This document shows, in pieces, positions 19,405 to 29,491 of a DNA stretch of 64,000 nucleotides. The stretch comes from Marinovum algicola. Lineage in GTDB: Bacteria; Pseudomonadota; Alphaproteobacteria; Rhodobacterales; Rhodobacteraceae. Within the stretch, counting starts at the first letter, position 1. Each line of letters begins with the position of its first letter. Location: contig NZ_FNYY01000005.1 of NCBI RefSeq assembly GCF_900109145.1, positions 219,479-283,478 on the forward strand, in the 5' to 3' direction. The notes under the pieces were generated by a model. It did not search any database. It worked only from the letters and a program-made list of their open reading frames with translations, and had not been told where the DNA came from. The translations under genes were made by a program, and so were the position numbers.

Positions 19405-20541
19405 GTGTCTGACGAGGATGGGGCGCTGAAGCGCACGCCGCTATATGATCTGCATGTGAGCCTCGGCGCCAAGATGGTGCCGTTTGCCGGCTATGAGATG
19501 CCGGTGCAATATCCGCTGGGCGTGCTGAAGGAGCATCAGCACACCCGTGCCCGCGCCGGGCTGTTCGATGTGAGCCACATGGGGCAGGTGGTGCTGCGCG
19601 CCAAGACGCCCGAGATGGCCCGCGCCGCGCTGGAACGGCTGGTGCCGGTGGATGTGCTGGGGCTGGCCGAGGGCCGGCAGCGCTATGGGTTTTTCACCAA
19701 TGATTACGGCGGGATCGAAGACGACCTGATGATCGCCAACCGCGGCGACCACCTGTTTGTCGTGGTGAATGCCGCCTGCAAGGCAGCCGATATCGCGCGG
19801 ATGCGCGCGGCGCTCGAGCCCGAGGTGACGGTCAAGGAGATCACCACCCGCGCGCTGCTGGCCTTGCAGGGGCCGGCGGCCGAGGCGGTGCTGGCCGAAC
19901 ATCATCCGGGCGTGCGCGAGATGAAGTTCATGGATGTCGAAACGCTGCCGATCGCCGGCGCGGAATGCTGGATCTCGCGGTCGGGCTATACCGGCGAGGA
20001 CGGCTTCGAGATCTCGGTGCCGGAGGCGGCGGCGGTCGATCTGGCCCGCGCCCTGCTGGCGCATGACGAGGTGGAGGCGATCGGGCTGGGCGCCCGCGAC
20101 AGCCTGCGGCTCGAGGCCGGGCTGTGCCTCTATGGCCATGACATCGACGCCGACACCACGCCGGTCTCGGCCGGGCTGGTCTGGGCGATGCAGAAGGTGC
20201 GCCGCCCCGGTGGCGACCGCGAAGGCGGCTTTCCCGGTGCCGCCGAGATATTCGGCGATCTGGCCGAAAGCACCGCGCAGCGCCGGGTCGGTCTGCGGCC
20301 CGAGGGCCGCGCGCCGATGCGCGAGGGTGTGGAGATATTTGCCGCGGAAAGCGGTGGCGAGGCGGTCGGTCGGGTGACATCCGGCGGCTTTGGCCCGACG
20401 GTGGGCGGGCCGGTGGCGATGGGCTATGTCTCGACAGCGCTCGCCGCCGAGGGCACGCTGCTTTATGGCGAGGTGCGCGGCAAGCGGCTGCCGGTCAAGG
20501 TGGCGAAGCTGCCCTTCGTGGCGCAAGGTTTCAAGAGATAG
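19405..20541 (+). CDS. gcvT: glycine cleavage system T protein (aminomethyltransferase)
   Basis: A 378-residue aminomethyltransferase that moves the aminomethyl carbon from lipoylated H protein to tetrahydrofolate, releasing ammonia. The GTG start is fixed by GGGAG about eight bases upstream; nearby ATGs are out of frame. Family features include PLYDLHVSLGAKMVPFAGYEMP (opening pattern L...H...GAKMVPFAGYEMPVQY), FDVSHMGQ, LALQGP, the folate-site SRSGYTGEDGFEIS, and GLGARDSLRLEAGLCLYG. It is the first gene of gcvTHP and lies under the glycine riboswitch. Confidence 0.96.
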   Translation: MSDEDGALKRTPLYDLHVSLGAKMVPFAGYEMPVQYPLGVLKEHQHTRARAGLFDVSHMGQVVLRAKTPEMARAALERLVPVDVLGLAEGRQRYGFFTNDYGGIEDDLMIANRGDHLFVVVNAACKAADIARMRAALEPEVTVKEITTRALLALQGPAAEAVLAEHHPGVREMKFMDVETLPIAGAECWISRSGYTGEDGFEISVPEAAAVDLARALLAHDEVEAIGLGARDSLRLEAGLCLYGHDIDADTTPVSAGLVWAMQKVRRPGGDREGGFPGAAEIFGDLAESTAQRRVGLRPEGRAPMREGVEIFAAESGGEAVGRVTSGGFGPTVGGPVAMGYVSTALAAEGTLLYGEVRGKRLPVKVAKLPFVAQGFKR

Positions 20542-20559
20542 GTCCAACAGGAGACGACC

Positions 20560-20922
20560 ATGAAATACACCGAAGAACATGAATGGCTCGAGGCCGATGA
20601 CGACGGCGTGGTAACCGTGGGCATCACCGCGCATGCCGCCGAACAGCTGGGCGACGTGGTCTTTGTCGAACTGCCCGAGGTCGGCACATCGGTCAACAAG
20701 GACGACGAGATCGTGGTGATCGAGAGCGTCAAGGCGGCCAGCGACATCCTCGCCCCGATCGACGGCGAGATCGTCGAGGTCAACGAGGCCATCGTCAGCG
20801 AGCCGGGCAAGGTGAATGACGATCCCGAGGGCGACGCCTGGTTCTTCAAGATCAAGGCCGAAGAGCTTGGCCAGATGGACGATTATATGGATGAAGCGGC
20901 CTACAAGTCCTTTATCGGATAG
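20560..20922 (+). CDS. gcvH: glycine cleavage system H protein
   Basis: A 120-residue lipoyl carrier that shuttles the aminomethyl group between the P, T and L proteins. It starts [16 protein letters not shown] and carries the lipoyl-lysine motif ESVKAASD with K58. The length is close to the family norm of about 125. It follows gcvT by 18 bases with AGGAG in between, so it is cotranscribed. The free-standing hairpin after it may limit read-through into gcvP. Confidence 0.97.
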   Translation: MKYTEEHEWLEADDDGVVTVGITAHAAEQLGDVVFVELPEVGTSVNKDDEIVVIESVKAASDILAPIDGEIVEVNEAIVSEPGKVNDDPEGDAWFFKIKAEELGQMDDYMDEAAYKSFIG

Positions 20923-20932
20923 GCTTTTCCGC

Positions 20933-20975
20933 CCGAGTGGCTGCGGTTGTTGCGGGCAAGGGCCGCAGCCCTCGG
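20933..20975 (+). promoter_or_regulatory. hairpin between gcvH and gcvP
   Basis: GGCTGCGG at 20939-20946 pairs with CCGCAGCC at 20963-20970. The stem extends outward by CCGAG/CTCGG with one bulged T, giving 13 pairs. It sits in the 91-base gap between gcvH and gcvP. It has no T-run, so a partial attenuator or an mRNA-stability element is more likely than a full terminator. Confidence 0.4.
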
Positions 20976-21013
20976 CGGGCAATTTCTTGGCAAGATGAAG
21001 CAGGGGGCTTCGC

Positions 21014-23863
21014 ATGACTTTCACACCGACCGATTATCTGCCTTATGATTTCGCCAACCGGCGGCATATCGGGCCTTCGCCGTCCGAAATGGCCGATATG
21101 TGCGAGGTGCTGGGGGTGGCGGACCTGGACGCGCTGATCGACGAGACGGTGCCGAAGGCGATCCGTCAGGAGACGCCGCTGAATTTTGGCAAGCCCAAGT
21201 CGGAACGCGAGCTGCTGCGCTACATGCGCGAGGTTGCGGCCAAGAACCGGGTGCTGACCTCGATGATCGGCCAAGGCTACCACGGCACGGTGACGCCGCC
21301 GGCGATCCAGCGCAACATCCTGGAAAACCCGGCCTGGTACACCGCCTATACGCCCTATCAGCCGGAAATCAGCCAGGGTCGGCTCGAAGCGCTGCTGAAT
21401 TTCCAGACCATGGTGAGCGATCTCACCGGGCTGGAGGTGGCCAATGCCTCGCTGCTCGATGAATCCACCGCCTGCGCCGAGGCGATGACCATGGCGCAGC
21501 GGGTGGCGAAATCCAAGGCCAAGGGTTTCTTTGTCGACCGCGACTGCCATCCGCAGAACATCGCCGTGATGAAGACCCGTGCCGAGCCGCTGGGCATCGA
21601 GGTGATTGTCGGCAACCCCGAGAAGCTCGACCCCGAGGCGGTCTTCGGCGCGATCTTCCAATATCCGGGCACCTATGGCCATGTGCGCGATTTCACCGAA
21701 CAGATGGAGGCGCTGCACGCCGCCAATGCGGTGGGTATCGTCGCCGCCGATCCGCTGGCGCTGACGGTCCTGAAAGAGCCGGGCGCGATGGGCGCCGATA
21801 TCGCCGTCGGCTCGACCCAGCGCTTTGGTGTGCCGATGGGCTATGGCGGGCCGCATGCCGCCTATATGGCCTGTCGCGACGCCTATAAACGCGCCATGCC
21901 GGGGCGGATTGTCGGCGTCTCGGTGGACAGCCATGGCAACCGCGCCTATCGGCTCTCGCTGCAAACCCGCGAGCAGCATATCCGCCGCGAGAAGGCCACC
22001 TCGAACGTCTGCACGGCGCAGGCGCTGCTGGCGGTCATGGCCGGCATGTATGCGGTGTTTCACGGGCCCGAGGGGCTCAAGGCGATTGCCCAGCGCATTC
22101 ACCGCAAGACCGTTCGGCTGGCGCGCGGGCTCGAGGAAGCCGGCTTCAAGGTGGATCCGCAGGCCTATTTCGACACCATCACCGTCGATGTGCGCACGCT
22201 GCAATCGGCGGTGCTGAAATCGGCCCGCGACGAGGGCGTGAACCTGCGCCGCGTCGGCGAATACCGGGTCGGCATCACGCTCGACGAATGCACCCGGCCG
22301 TCGAACATCGAAGCGGTCTGGCGCGCCTTCGGCATTACCCGCAAGGACGACGACTACACCCCGGTCTACAAGATGCCCGAGGACATGCTTCGGAGTTCGG
22401 ATTATCTCACCCACCCGATCTTTCACATGAACCGGGCCGAGACCGAGATGATGCGCTACATGCGGCGGCTGGCCGACCGTGACCTGGCACTGGACCGGGC
22501 AATGATCCCGCTGGGGTCCTGCACAATGAAGCTCAATTCGGCGGCCGAGATGATGCCGGTGAGCTGGCGCGAGTTTTCCTCGTTGCATCCCTTTGCGCCG
22601 GCCAATCAGGCGCTGGGCTATACGCATCTGGTGAGTGACCTGAGCCAAAAGCTCTGTGCCATTACCGGTTACGACGATTTCTCGATGCAGCCCAATTCCG
22701 GCGCGCAGGGCGAATATGCCGGGCTGTTGACGATTGCGGCCTTCCACCGCGCCAATGGCGAGGGGCACCGCAATGTCTGCCTGATCCCGATGTCGGCGCA
22801 TGGCACCAACCCGGCCAGCGCGCAGATGGTCGGCTGGAAGGTGGTGCCGGTGAAATCGGCCAGGAACGGCGATATCGATCTCCAGGATTTCCGCGCCAAG
22901 GCGGAGAAACATGCCGAGGCGCTGGCCGGTTGCATGATCACCTATCCCTCGACCCACGGGGTATTCGAGGAAACCGTGCAGGACGTCTGCAAGATCACCC
23001 ATGAGCACGGCGGTCAGGTCTATATCGATGGCGCCAACCTCAACGCCATGGTGGGGCTGTCACGGCCCGGCGATCTGGGCGGCGATGTCAGCCACCTGAA
23101 CCTGCACAAGACCTTCTGCATCCCGCATGGCGGCGGCGGCCCCGGCATGGGGCCGATCGGCGTCAAGGCGCATCTGGTGCCGCATCTGCCGGGACACCCG
23201 GAGGTGGGCGGCGAAGAGGGGCCGGTGAGCGCCGCGCCTTATGGTTCGCCCTCGATCCTGCCGATCTCCTGGGCGTACATCCTGATGATGGGCGGCGAGG
23301 GGCTGACCCAGGCGACGCGGGTGGCGATCCTGAACGCCAATTACATCGCCAAGCGGCTGGAAGGGGCCTATGACATCCTCTATCGCGGGCGCGGCGACTG
23401 GGTGGCGCATGAATGCATCATCGACACCCGGCCCTTTGCCGAGAGCGCGGATGTCACGGTCGACGACATCGCCAAGCGGCTGGCAGATTGCGGTTTTCAC
23501 GCGCCGACCATGTCCTGGCCGGTGGCCGGGACATTGATGGTGGAACCGACCGAGAGCGAGACCAAGGCCGAGCTGGACCGGTTCTGCGATGCGATGCTGG
23601 CGATCCGCGAAGAGATCCGCGAGATCGAGGAGGGCCGGATGGACCGCGCCAACAACCCGCTGAAGAACGCGCCGCATACGATGGAAGACCTGGTGCGCGA
23701 GTGGGACCGCCCCTACAGCCGCGAGCAGGGGTGTTTTCCACCCGGCGCCTTCCGGGTGGACAAGTACTGGCCGCCGGTGAACCGCGTCGACAACGTCTTT
23801 GGCGACCGCAACCTGGTGTGTATCTGCCCGCCGATGGAGGAATATGCCGAGGCGGCGGAGTAG
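21014..23863 (+). CDS. gcvP: glycine dehydrogenase (decarboxylating), P protein
   Basis: A 949-residue single-chain P protein (fused alpha and beta halves) that decarboxylates glycine with pyridoxal phosphate and passes the aminomethyl group to GcvH. The N-terminal half shows [13 protein letters not shown] and [19 protein letters not shown] (start pattern GQGYHGT.TP..IQRN). The C-terminal half has the pyridoxal-phosphate lysine K699 in NLHKTF, followed by the Gly-rich [14 protein letters not shown]. The length is normal for the dimeric form. It completes a gcvTHP operon; lpd must be elsewhere. Confidence 0.97.
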   Translation: MTFTPTDYLPYDFANRRHIGPSPSEMADMCEVLGVADLDALIDETVPKAIRQETPLNFGKPKSERELLRYMREVAAKNRVLTSMIGQGYHGTVTPPAIQRNILENPAWYTAYTPYQPEISQGRLEALLNFQTMVSDLTGLEVANASLLDESTACAEAMTMAQRVAKSKAKGFFVDRDCHPQNIAVMKTRAEPLGIEVIVGNPEKLDPEAVFGAIFQYPGTYGHVRDFTEQMEALHAANAVGIVAADPLALTVLKEPGAMGADIAVGSTQRFGVPMGYGGPHAAYMACRDAYKRAMPGRIVGVSVDSHGNRAYRLSLQTREQHIRREKATSNVCTAQALLAVMAGMYAVFHGPEGLKAIAQRIHRKTVRLARGLEEAGFKVDPQAYFDTITVDVRTLQSAVLKSARDEGVNLRRVGEYRVGITLDECTRPSNIEAVWRAFGITRKDDDYTPVYKMPEDMLRSSDYLTHPIFHMNRAETEMMRYMRRLADRDLALDRAMIPLGSCTMKLNSAAEMMPVSWREFSSLHPFAPANQALGYTHLVSDLSQKLCAITGYDDFSMQPNSGAQGEYAGLLTIAAFHRANGEGHRNVCLIPMSAHGTNPASAQMVGWKVVPVKSARNGDIDLQDFRAKAEKHAEALAGCMITYPSTHGVFEETVQDVCKITHEHGGQVYIDGANLNAMVGLSRPGDLGGDVSHLNLHKTFCIPHGGGGPGMGPIGVKAHLVPHLPGHPEVGGEEGPVSAAPYGSPSILPISWAYILMMGGEGLTQATRVAILNANYIAKRLEGAYDILYRGRGDWVAHECIIDTRPFAESADVTVDDIAKRLADCGFHAPTMSWPVAGTLMVEPTESETKAELDRFCDAMLAIREEIREIEEGRMDRANNPLKNAPHTMEDLVREWDRPYSREQGCFPPGAFRVDKYWPPVNRVDNVFGDRNLVCICPPMEEYAEAAE

Positions 23864-23933
23864 CGGCCGGCTCGGCCACGGCCCGGGCCCGGAACAAGGC
23901 CGCAGGCCGCCGTCGGCCCGGCTTGTCTGAGGG

Positions 23934-23958
23934 CGCGGTGGGGGGAAACCCTACCGCG
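23934..23958. terminator. hairpin between convergent gcvP and IMPase gene
   Basis: CGCGGT pairs with ACCGCG, and inside it GGG pairs with CCC around a GGAAA-type loop, 70 bases after the gcvP stop and just before the end of the convergent gene. It is followed by TCTGTTCCT, which is only weakly T-rich. A bidirectional terminator is inferred. Confidence 0.4.
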
Positions 23959-23965
23959 TCTGTTC

Positions 23966-24865
23966 CTATTCCTCGTCGGAAAGCGTTTCGCTCTCGGGCT
24001 TCGGCCCGAGCAGGAAACCAAGCTCGTCGGCCACGGTCTTCCAGGTGGCCTCGGAGCCGGCGCAGAGCAAATAACCCTCTTTCTCGGCGGCGGAATACTC
24101 TCGGCCGTCAAGGAAACCGACATGCCCGCCGGCCTTCTGGCAGAGCAGCACGCCGGCGGCATGGTCCCAAGGCGTCATCTTGCACGACAGCACGAAATCG
24201 CAATGGCCCTCGGCCAGCAGTCGGTATTCATGCGCCGAACAGCGCAGCGCGTCGGGCCGTCCGATCTTGGGATAAAGCGCCGCGACCAGCGGCTGAACCT
24301 CGGCCGGCATCAGCTTCATGTGGATGTAGCCGACCATCTCCGACAGCGGCTTTGCGTCGGCGGTGGAGAGCGTGCGGCGGCGGCCGCGCGGGCCGGTCCA
24401 GGTGGTCAGGCTGTCCTCGTCGGCCACCACCACGTCATCGTTGAGCGGGTCGTAGATCATGCCATAGACCGGTTTGCCAAACCGTGTCGCCGCCACCATC
24501 GTGCCGAAGAGCGACAGCCCATGGGCGAAATTCCAGGTGCCATCGACCGGGTCGATCAGAAAGCCCAGTTCGGCATCGCCCAGGGCGTCGAGGATCCTGG
24601 GATCGCGCGACGCCGCCTCTTCTCCGACGATCACCGCCGAGGGAAAGGCCATTTGCAGCCCACGGGTGATCATAGCCTCGGCCGCTTCGTCGGCGGCGGT
24701 GACGAGATCGAGCTTGGACGTCTTTTCGGACACCTCCGAGGGATCGAGCGCCCGAAACCGCGGCAGGATCTCGGCCTTGGCGGCGCGGCGGACGAGGTTC
24801 AGAAGCGAGGTTTTCTGCGCGCGCGTCAGCGGCGCGTGCACGGCCATGGGCAGGTTGTCCGACAT
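23966..24865 (-). CDS. inositol-monophosphatase-family phosphatase
   Basis: A 299-residue metal-dependent phosphatase of the IMPase/CysQ superfamily. The metal-binding motifs are GEEA (first Glu), DPVDGTWNF (D-P-x-D-G-T) and WDHAAGVLL (W-D-x-A-A-G). A family-typical VTAADEAAE lies upstream. Possible substrates include inositol phosphates, fructose-1,6-bisphosphate or 3'-phosphoadenosine phosphates, and the sequence does not decide between them. No suhB or cysQ neighbours are present to help. Confidence 0.87.
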   Translation of the reverse strand: MSDNLPMAVHAPLTRAQKTSLLNLVRRAAKAEILPRFRALDPSEVSEKTSKLDLVTAADEAAEAMITRGLQMAFPSAVIVGEEAASRDPRILDALGDAELGFLIDPVDGTWNFAHGLSLFGTMVAATRFGKPVYGMIYDPLNDDVVVADEDSLTTWTGPRGRRRTLSTADAKPLSEMVGYIHMKLMPAEVQPLVAALYPKIGRPDALRCSAHEYRLLAEGHCDFVLSCKMTPWDHAAGVLLCQKAGGHVGFLDGREYSAAEKEGYLLCAGSEATWKTVADELGFLLGPKPESETLSDEE

Positions 24866-25004
24866 GGGAACTCCGAGTCATTGGGGTTGCGCAGGGTGTG
24901 CCAGCCCACGGGAGAGGGATCAAGTGCAGGATTGGCGCAGCTCGGCCTGTACGGGCGCGGGCCAGGGGCGGTGGAGCGGCGGCTGAAGGGGTTCCGGGCG
25001 CGCC

Positions 25005-27521
25005 TCACTCGCGCGCCCGCAGCACCCGCGCCGGACGGGCCGCCAGCGGCCGCCAGGCAAAGCCGAGGCTGGCCAGCAGCGTGGCCAGCACCCCGCCCAG
25101 CACGATCAGCAGCGCCGAGGACCATTGTACCGCGAAATCCACCTCCATCAGATAGGTCATCACCGCCCAGCCCCCGGCCACCCCGGCCCCCAGTGCCACC
25201 AGCCCTGCCGCCGCGCCGAGCAGCGCGGCGCGCAGGGCGAAACTTTGCAGGATGCGGGCGCGGGCCGCCCCCAGGGTCTTGAGCACTGCCGCCTCGTAGG
25301 TGCGGGCCTGTTCGCCCGCCGCCGCCGCGCCGATCAGCACCAGGAAGCCGGTCAGCAGCGTTGCCGCCGCGCCCCAGGCGGTGGCCTGGGCAATGCCGCC
25401 CATGATCTCGGCCACCCGGTCGACGGCGTCGCGCACGCGGATCGCGGTGATATTTGGGTAGGTCGAGGTGAGATCGCGCAGGATCGTCGCTTCGGCCGCT
25501 TCTTCGGCATAGACCGTCGAGATGAAGCTGTGCGGCGCGGCCTCGAGCGCGGCCGGGTTCATCGACATCACAAAGCCGATCCCGGCGGTCGAGAAATCCA
25601 CCTCGCGAAACGAGGCGATGGTTGCGGTGATGTCGCGGCCCAGGATGTTGACGGTGATATCGTCGCCAAGATGCAGGCCGATCTCGGCCGCTTCCTCGGC
25701 GGCAAAGCTGACCAGCGGCGGGCCGGCGTAGTCGGGTTCCCACCAGGTGCCGGCGGTGAGCGTCGTGTCCTCGGGCAGGGCGGCGGAATAGGTCACCCCC
25801 CGGTCGCCCCGGATCACCCAATGATCGCCGGCCACCTCGCGCGCGGGTTGGCCATTGATCCGGGTGATGATGCCGCGCAGCATCGGCGCGCTCTGCACCT
25901 TGCTCACCGCGGGGTCGTCGCCGAGCCGGGCGCGGAAGCCCGGCATCTGGTCTTTCTGGATGTCGACGAAAAAGAACGAGGGCGCCACGTCGGGCAGGTC
26001 TGTCTGGATCGCGGCGCGCATGTTGCCTTCGATCTGGCCGACCGCGGCCAGCACCGACAGCCCGAGCCCCAGCGAGAGCACGGTCGAGGCGGCACCTTCC
26101 TGAGCGCCGGAGATCGCCGAAAGGGCCCAGCGCAGCGCCGGCCGGTGGCGCGCAGCGCGGCCCGACCGGCGGGCGGCCCAGCGGATCAGCGCGGCGGCCA
26201 GCGCCAGCACGGTGAGCGCCACGAGGATGCCGCCGGCGGTCCAGAGTGTCAGCATCGACGAGCCGGAAAACAGCGCCGCCGCGCCCAGCAGAGTGGCGAT
26301 CAGCGCGAGGATCACCAGCACATGCGGCCAGCGCGGCAGCAGGCCGGCACTGCCCAGGGCATCGCGGAACAGCGCGGCCGGGCGGATCTCTTCGGTGCGG
26401 GCCAGCGGCCAGAGGGTAAAGATCAAGGCGGTGAGGCCGCCGTAAAGCGCCGCCTCCAGCAACGGGCCGGGGTGGATGGCAAAGACCGCCGGCACCGGCA
26501 GCAGCGCTTGCAGCAGCGGTCCCAGGGCCAGCGGCACCAGCGCGCCGAGGGTGAGCCCCAGCGCAATGCCCAGCAGGCTCAGCGCGCCGATCTGAAGGAA
26601 GTAGGTGAGAAAGATCACCTGTCGCGTGGCGCCCAGCGTGCGCAGCGTGGCGATGACCGAGGTCTTGGAGGCCAGATAGGCGCGCACCGCCGCCGAGACG
26701 CCGACGCCGCCCACCGCCAGCCCCGACAGGCCGACGAGGATCAGGAAACTGCTCAACCGGTCGACAAAGCGTGCGATCCCCGGCGCGCCGTTGCGGGCGT
26801 CGCGATAGCGCCCGCCGACTTCGGTGAAGCGGTCTCTGGCCTCGGATTGGAAACTGTCGAGATCTGTGCCGGCGGGCAGGGTCAGACGGTAATGGGTTTC
26901 GAAGAGCGTGCCGGGCTGAAGCAGGCCGGAGTTTGCCAGCGCCTCGGTGCGCACCAGGGTGCGGGGTCCGAGCGCAAAGCCGCCGCCGGCATCATCCGGC
27001 TCGAGCGCGATCAAGGCAGAAAGCGTGAAGGTCTCGGTGCCGAGCTGGAAATCGTCGCCAGGCGAGAGGGCCAGCCGTTCGGCCAGAACCGGGGCCATGA
27101 CGGCACCGGTGCCTGCCAGCGCCGCATCCAGCGGCATCGGCGGCTCGAGCGTGACCGCGCCGATCAGCGGATAGGCGCTGTCGACGGATTTCACCTGGGT
27201 CAGGGCGCGTTCGGTGCTGTCGTTACGGTCGACCACCACCATCGAGCGGAAATCGGTGATCTCGGATACCTTCGTGGCGCGATCCTGCATCCAGGCGCGT
27301 TCCTCGGGCGTGGCAAAGCGGTAGGTGAAGCGCAGCTCGGCGTCACCGCCGAGAAGCTCGGCGCCTTTCTCCTCCAGCCCCAGCGCGATCGAGGTGCGCA
27401 CCATGCCGATGCCGGCAATCGCGGCGACACCCAGCGCCAGGCAGGCGAGGAAGATGCGGAAGCCGCGCAGGCCTCCGCGCAGTTCGCGCCGGGCAAAGCG
27501 GGCGGCCGTGGTGAGGCTCAT
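25005..27521 (-). CDS. ABC transporter permease of the YbbP type
   Basis: An 838-residue FtsX/MacB-type permease with transmembrane segments at the N-terminus (FRIFLACLALGVAAIAGIG), a cluster in the middle (ILVGLSGLAVGGVGV, FLTYFLQIGALSLLGIAL and others) and three more at the C-terminus, with two large periplasmic domains between. This is the layout of YbbP, whose ATPase is YbbA. The four-base ATGA overlap with the ATPase gene upstream, plus the divergent esterase, reproduces the tesA/ybbA/ybbP cluster known in other proteobacteria. A role in envelope lipid or lysophospholipid handling is inferred from that context. Confidence 0.88.
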   Translation of the reverse strand: MSLTTAARFARRELRGGLRGFRIFLACLALGVAAIAGIGMVRTSIALGLEEKGAELLGGDAELRFTYRFATPEERAWMQDRATKVSEITDFRSMVVVDRNDSTERALTQVKSVDSAYPLIGAVTLEPPMPLDAALAGTGAVMAPVLAERLALSPGDDFQLGTETFTLSALIALEPDDAGGGFALGPRTLVRTEALANSGLLQPGTLFETHYRLTLPAGTDLDSFQSEARDRFTEVGGRYRDARNGAPGIARFVDRLSSFLILVGLSGLAVGGVGVSAAVRAYLASKTSVIATLRTLGATRQVIFLTYFLQIGALSLLGIALGLTLGALVPLALGPLLQALLPVPAVFAIHPGPLLEAALYGGLTALIFTLWPLARTEEIRPAALFRDALGSAGLLPRWPHVLVILALIATLLGAAALFSGSSMLTLWTAGGILVALTVLALAAALIRWAARRSGRAARHRPALRWALSAISGAQEGAASTVLSLGLGLSVLAAVGQIEGNMRAAIQTDLPDVAPSFFFVDIQKDQMPGFRARLGDDPAVSKVQSAPMLRGIITRINGQPAREVAGDHWVIRGDRGVTYSAALPEDTTLTAGTWWEPDYAGPPLVSFAAEEAAEIGLHLGDDITVNILGRDITATIASFREVDFSTAGIGFVMSMNPAALEAAPHSFISTVYAEEAAEATILRDLTSTYPNITAIRVRDAVDRVAEIMGGIAQATAWGAAATLLTGFLVLIGAAAAGEQARTYEAAVLKTLGAARARILQSFALRAALLGAAAGLVALGAGVAGGWAVMTYLMEVDFAVQWSSALLIVLGGVLATLLASLGFAWRPLAARPARVLRARE

Positions 27522-28210
27522 TCCGCCGCCTCGCGGGCCTGTGCGTCGATCCGTCCGTCGCGCAGCCGCACCACGCGGTCACAGCGCGCGGCCAGCGAAG
27601 GGGCATGAGTGACCAGCACAAGTGTCGCGCCATGGCGGTCGCGGAGATGGAACAGCAGATCCATGATCGCGCCGCCATTGGCCTCGTCGAGGTTGCCGGT
27701 GGGCTCATCCGCCAGCAGGATGTGCGGCCGTGGCGCCGAGGCCCGGGCCAGCGCCACCCGCTGCTGTTCGCCGCCCGACATCTGTGCGGGATAATGGCCG
27801 GCGCGATGGCCGAGGCCCACGGTCTCGAGCTCGGCCTCGGCGCGCTCAAAGGCGTCGCGGTGGCCGGCCAACTCCAGCGGCGTGGCGACGTTTTCCAGCG
27901 CCGTCATTGTCGGGATCAGATGAAAGCTCTGAAACACCACGCCCATGTGATCGCGCCGGAAACGCGCCAGCGCATCCTCGTTCATCGCGCCGAAATCTTC
28001 GCCCAGGGCCGTGACGCTGCCGCCGGTGGCGCGCTCCAGCCCGCCCATCAGCATCAGCAGCGAGGATTTGCCCGAGCCCGAAGGGCCGATGAGGCCGATC
28101 GAGGCGCCTTTGGCGACATCAAGCGAAATACCATGCAGGATCTCGACCCTGCCGGCATTGCCATCGAGCGCCAGATGCACATCTTTAAGCGACAGGACGG
28201 GATCAATCAT
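27518..28210 (-). CDS. ybbA: ABC transporter ATPase of the YbbA type
   Basis: A 230-residue ABC ATPase in the MacB/LolD subfamily. It has Walker A GPSGSGKSS, a Q-loop VFQSFHL, the signature MSGGEQQRVALARA, Walker B ILLADEPTGNLD and the switch His in LVTHAPS. It powers the permease encoded next to it, whose gene it overlaps by four bases. Its start codon abuts that of the divergent tesA-like gene, so the promoters of both must overlap the coding sequence of the opposite gene or be very short. Confidence 0.92.
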   Translation of the reverse strand: MIDPVLSLKDVHLALDGNAGRVEILHGISLDVAKGASIGLIGPSGSGKSSLLMLMGGLERATGGSVTALGEDFGAMNEDALARFRRDHMGVVFQSFHLIPTMTALENVATPLELAGHRDAFERAEAELETVGLGHRAGHYPAQMSGGEQQRVALARASAPRPHILLADEPTGNLDEANGGAIMDLLFHLRDRHGATLVLVTHAPSLAARCDRVVRLRDGRIDAQAREAAE

Positions 28211-28229
28211 GCAAAGGGCCTTTCGGGCA

Positions 28230-28904
28230 ATGTATCAGCTTTTCACATATGGGGTATGCGCGCGGTTGAGCAAGGCGTGCGCAATTGTTTTGACGCTGGC
28301 GGCGCCGGCGGCGGCGGAAGAACTCGAGATCCTGGCGCTGGGCGACAGTCTGATCCAGGGCTACGGGCTGATGGCCGATGAGGGGTTTGTGCCGCAGATG
28401 CAGGATTGGCTGGAGGCGCAAGGCCATGATGTGACGCTGATAAACGGCGGCGTGTCGGGCGACACAACCGCCGGCGGCCTGGCGCGGGTTGAATGGAGCC
28501 TGAGCCCCGGGGTGGACGCGATGATCGTGGCGCTGGGGGGCAACGACGTGCTTCGCGGGCTCGATCCGGCGGTGTCGCGGGACAACCTCGACGGGATTCT
28601 CAGGGTGGCGGCGGCGCGCGAGATGCCGGTGCTGCTTGTGCCGATGCGGGCGCCCGGCAATTACGGGCCCGACTACAAGGCGGCGTTCGACGGCATGTAT
28701 GCCGATCTGGCGGCCGAGCATGGCGCGCTGGAGGCGCCGGCGTTCTTTGACATCCTGCTGCCGGACGGGGGCGATCCTTCCGGCGCCGCGGATCTGATGC
28801 AGGGCGACGGCATCCATCCCAATGCGGAGGGTGTGGCGCGGATTGTCGAGGGGATCGGCCCGCATGTGGAACGGCTGATCGCGGAGGTTCCGGGCGAGTC
28901 CTGA
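28230..28904 (+). CDS. tesA: TesA-like SGNH esterase/lysophospholipase, exported
   Basis: A 224-residue SGNH hydrolase (arylesterase/thioesterase I type) with a signal peptide ending AAPAAAEE. The four blocks are present: GDS in ALGDSLIQGYG (catalytic Ser), the Gly in NGGVSGDTT, the Asn in GGNDVLRG and D-G-I-H-P (catalytic Asp and His). The start is uncertain: the ATG at 28209 would overlap the start codon of the divergent ybbA, so I use 28230; a TTG near 28266 would still leave a good signal peptide. It hydrolyses acyl esters in the periplasm, probably lysolipids. Confidence 0.88.
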   Translation: MYQLFTYGVCARLSKACAIVLTLAAPAAAEELEILALGDSLIQGYGLMADEGFVPQMQDWLEAQGHDVTLINGGVSGDTTAGGLARVEWSLSPGVDAMIVALGGNDVLRGLDPAVSRDNLDGILRVAAAREMPVLLVPMRAPGNYGPDYKAAFDGMYADLAAEHGALEAPAFFDILLPDGGDPSGAADLMQGDGIHPNAEGVARIVEGIGPHVERLIAEVPGES

Positions 28905-28915
28905 GCTTGGAAAGC

Positions 28916-28946
28916 AAAAAGCCCCACCGGATGGCGGGGCCTTTCC
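28916..28946. terminator. bidirectional rho-independent terminator of cspA and tesA
   Basis: GCCCC and CC pair with GG and GGGGC over a GGAT loop with a single A/C mismatch (28921-28940). On the minus strand the stem is followed by TTTTTGC, a proper terminator for cspA; on the plus strand by CTTTCC for tesA. Runs of A on one side and T on the other support use in both directions. Confidence 0.85.
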
Positions 28947-28966
28947 ATTTCTTCGAGGCAGAAGCC

Positions 28967-29173
28967 TTAGGCCAGCGCGATGTTCTCGGCGGCTTCGCGG
29001 CCGTCACGGCCCGGCTTGATGTCAAAAGTGACTTTCTGGTTGTCGGCGAGGCCGGTCAGGCCCGAGCGCTCAACGGCCGAGATGTGCACGAACACGTCTT
29101 TGCTGCCGCCGTCGGGTGCGATGAAACCAAAGCCTTTGGTGGTGTTGAACCATTTCACAGTGCCAGTGGCCAT
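28967..29173 (-). CDS. cspA: cold-shock protein, CspA family
   Basis: A 68-residue single cold-shock domain. The RNA-binding motifs are KGFGFIAP (RNP1) and VFVHIS (RNP2), after the start ATGTVKWFNTTKG. Such proteins are RNA chaperones that melt structure in mRNA. The gene is monocistronic with a good terminator. The long upstream region (29174-29491) may hold a temperature-responsive leader, as in other csp genes. Confidence 0.95.
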   Translation of the reverse strand: MATGTVKWFNTTKGFGFIAPDGGSKDVFVHISAVERSGLTGLADNQKVTFDIKPGRDGREAAENIALA

Positions 29174-29491
29174 GTGTCTACTCCTAGTGTTACTGCCCGC
29201 GGAATTGCGGCAGGTCGGCTTAGTCAGTGCAGATCGAAGGACTGAGCCGTAGAGGAGCAGCGGTCGATAGATAACTTCGCAAGAAAGATATGCGGGGAAG
29301 CGGGCGCCATTTCAAGGGGAATTCTTCGCAATCTGCCGGGGCGTCGGCAAGGTCACGCCGGGGCAGGCGGGCCGGCCGATGGCGCGATGAAACCCCGGCG
29401 CGACCCCCGGTGTGCTGCGCCCGAGGCGGACCGCCTGAGGCCGAGCAGACGATGACGGAGGCGGCTCAGTTCCGGAGCGATCGCAAGGGTT
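29174..29491. other. 318-bp gap between cspA and the reductase gene
   Basis: No credible gene. It lies upstream of cspA, so it must hold the cspA promoter and 5' leader. The part next to cspA (to about 29295) is AT-richer; the rest is GC-rich with the 13-base palindrome AGGCGGACCGCCT near 29422. No promoter motif could be assigned. Confidence 0.5.

Noticed and set aside
20912..23008. Long open frame antisense to gcvP
   Set aside because: A 698-codon frame opposite gcvP has skewed composition (His-, Arg- and Gly-rich) and no family pattern. Such frames are expected in GC-rich coding DNA.
25125..27608. Long open frame antisense to the ABC permease
   Set aside because: 827 codons with extreme Gln/Arg/Gly content and no motif, caused by high GC at third positions of the real gene.
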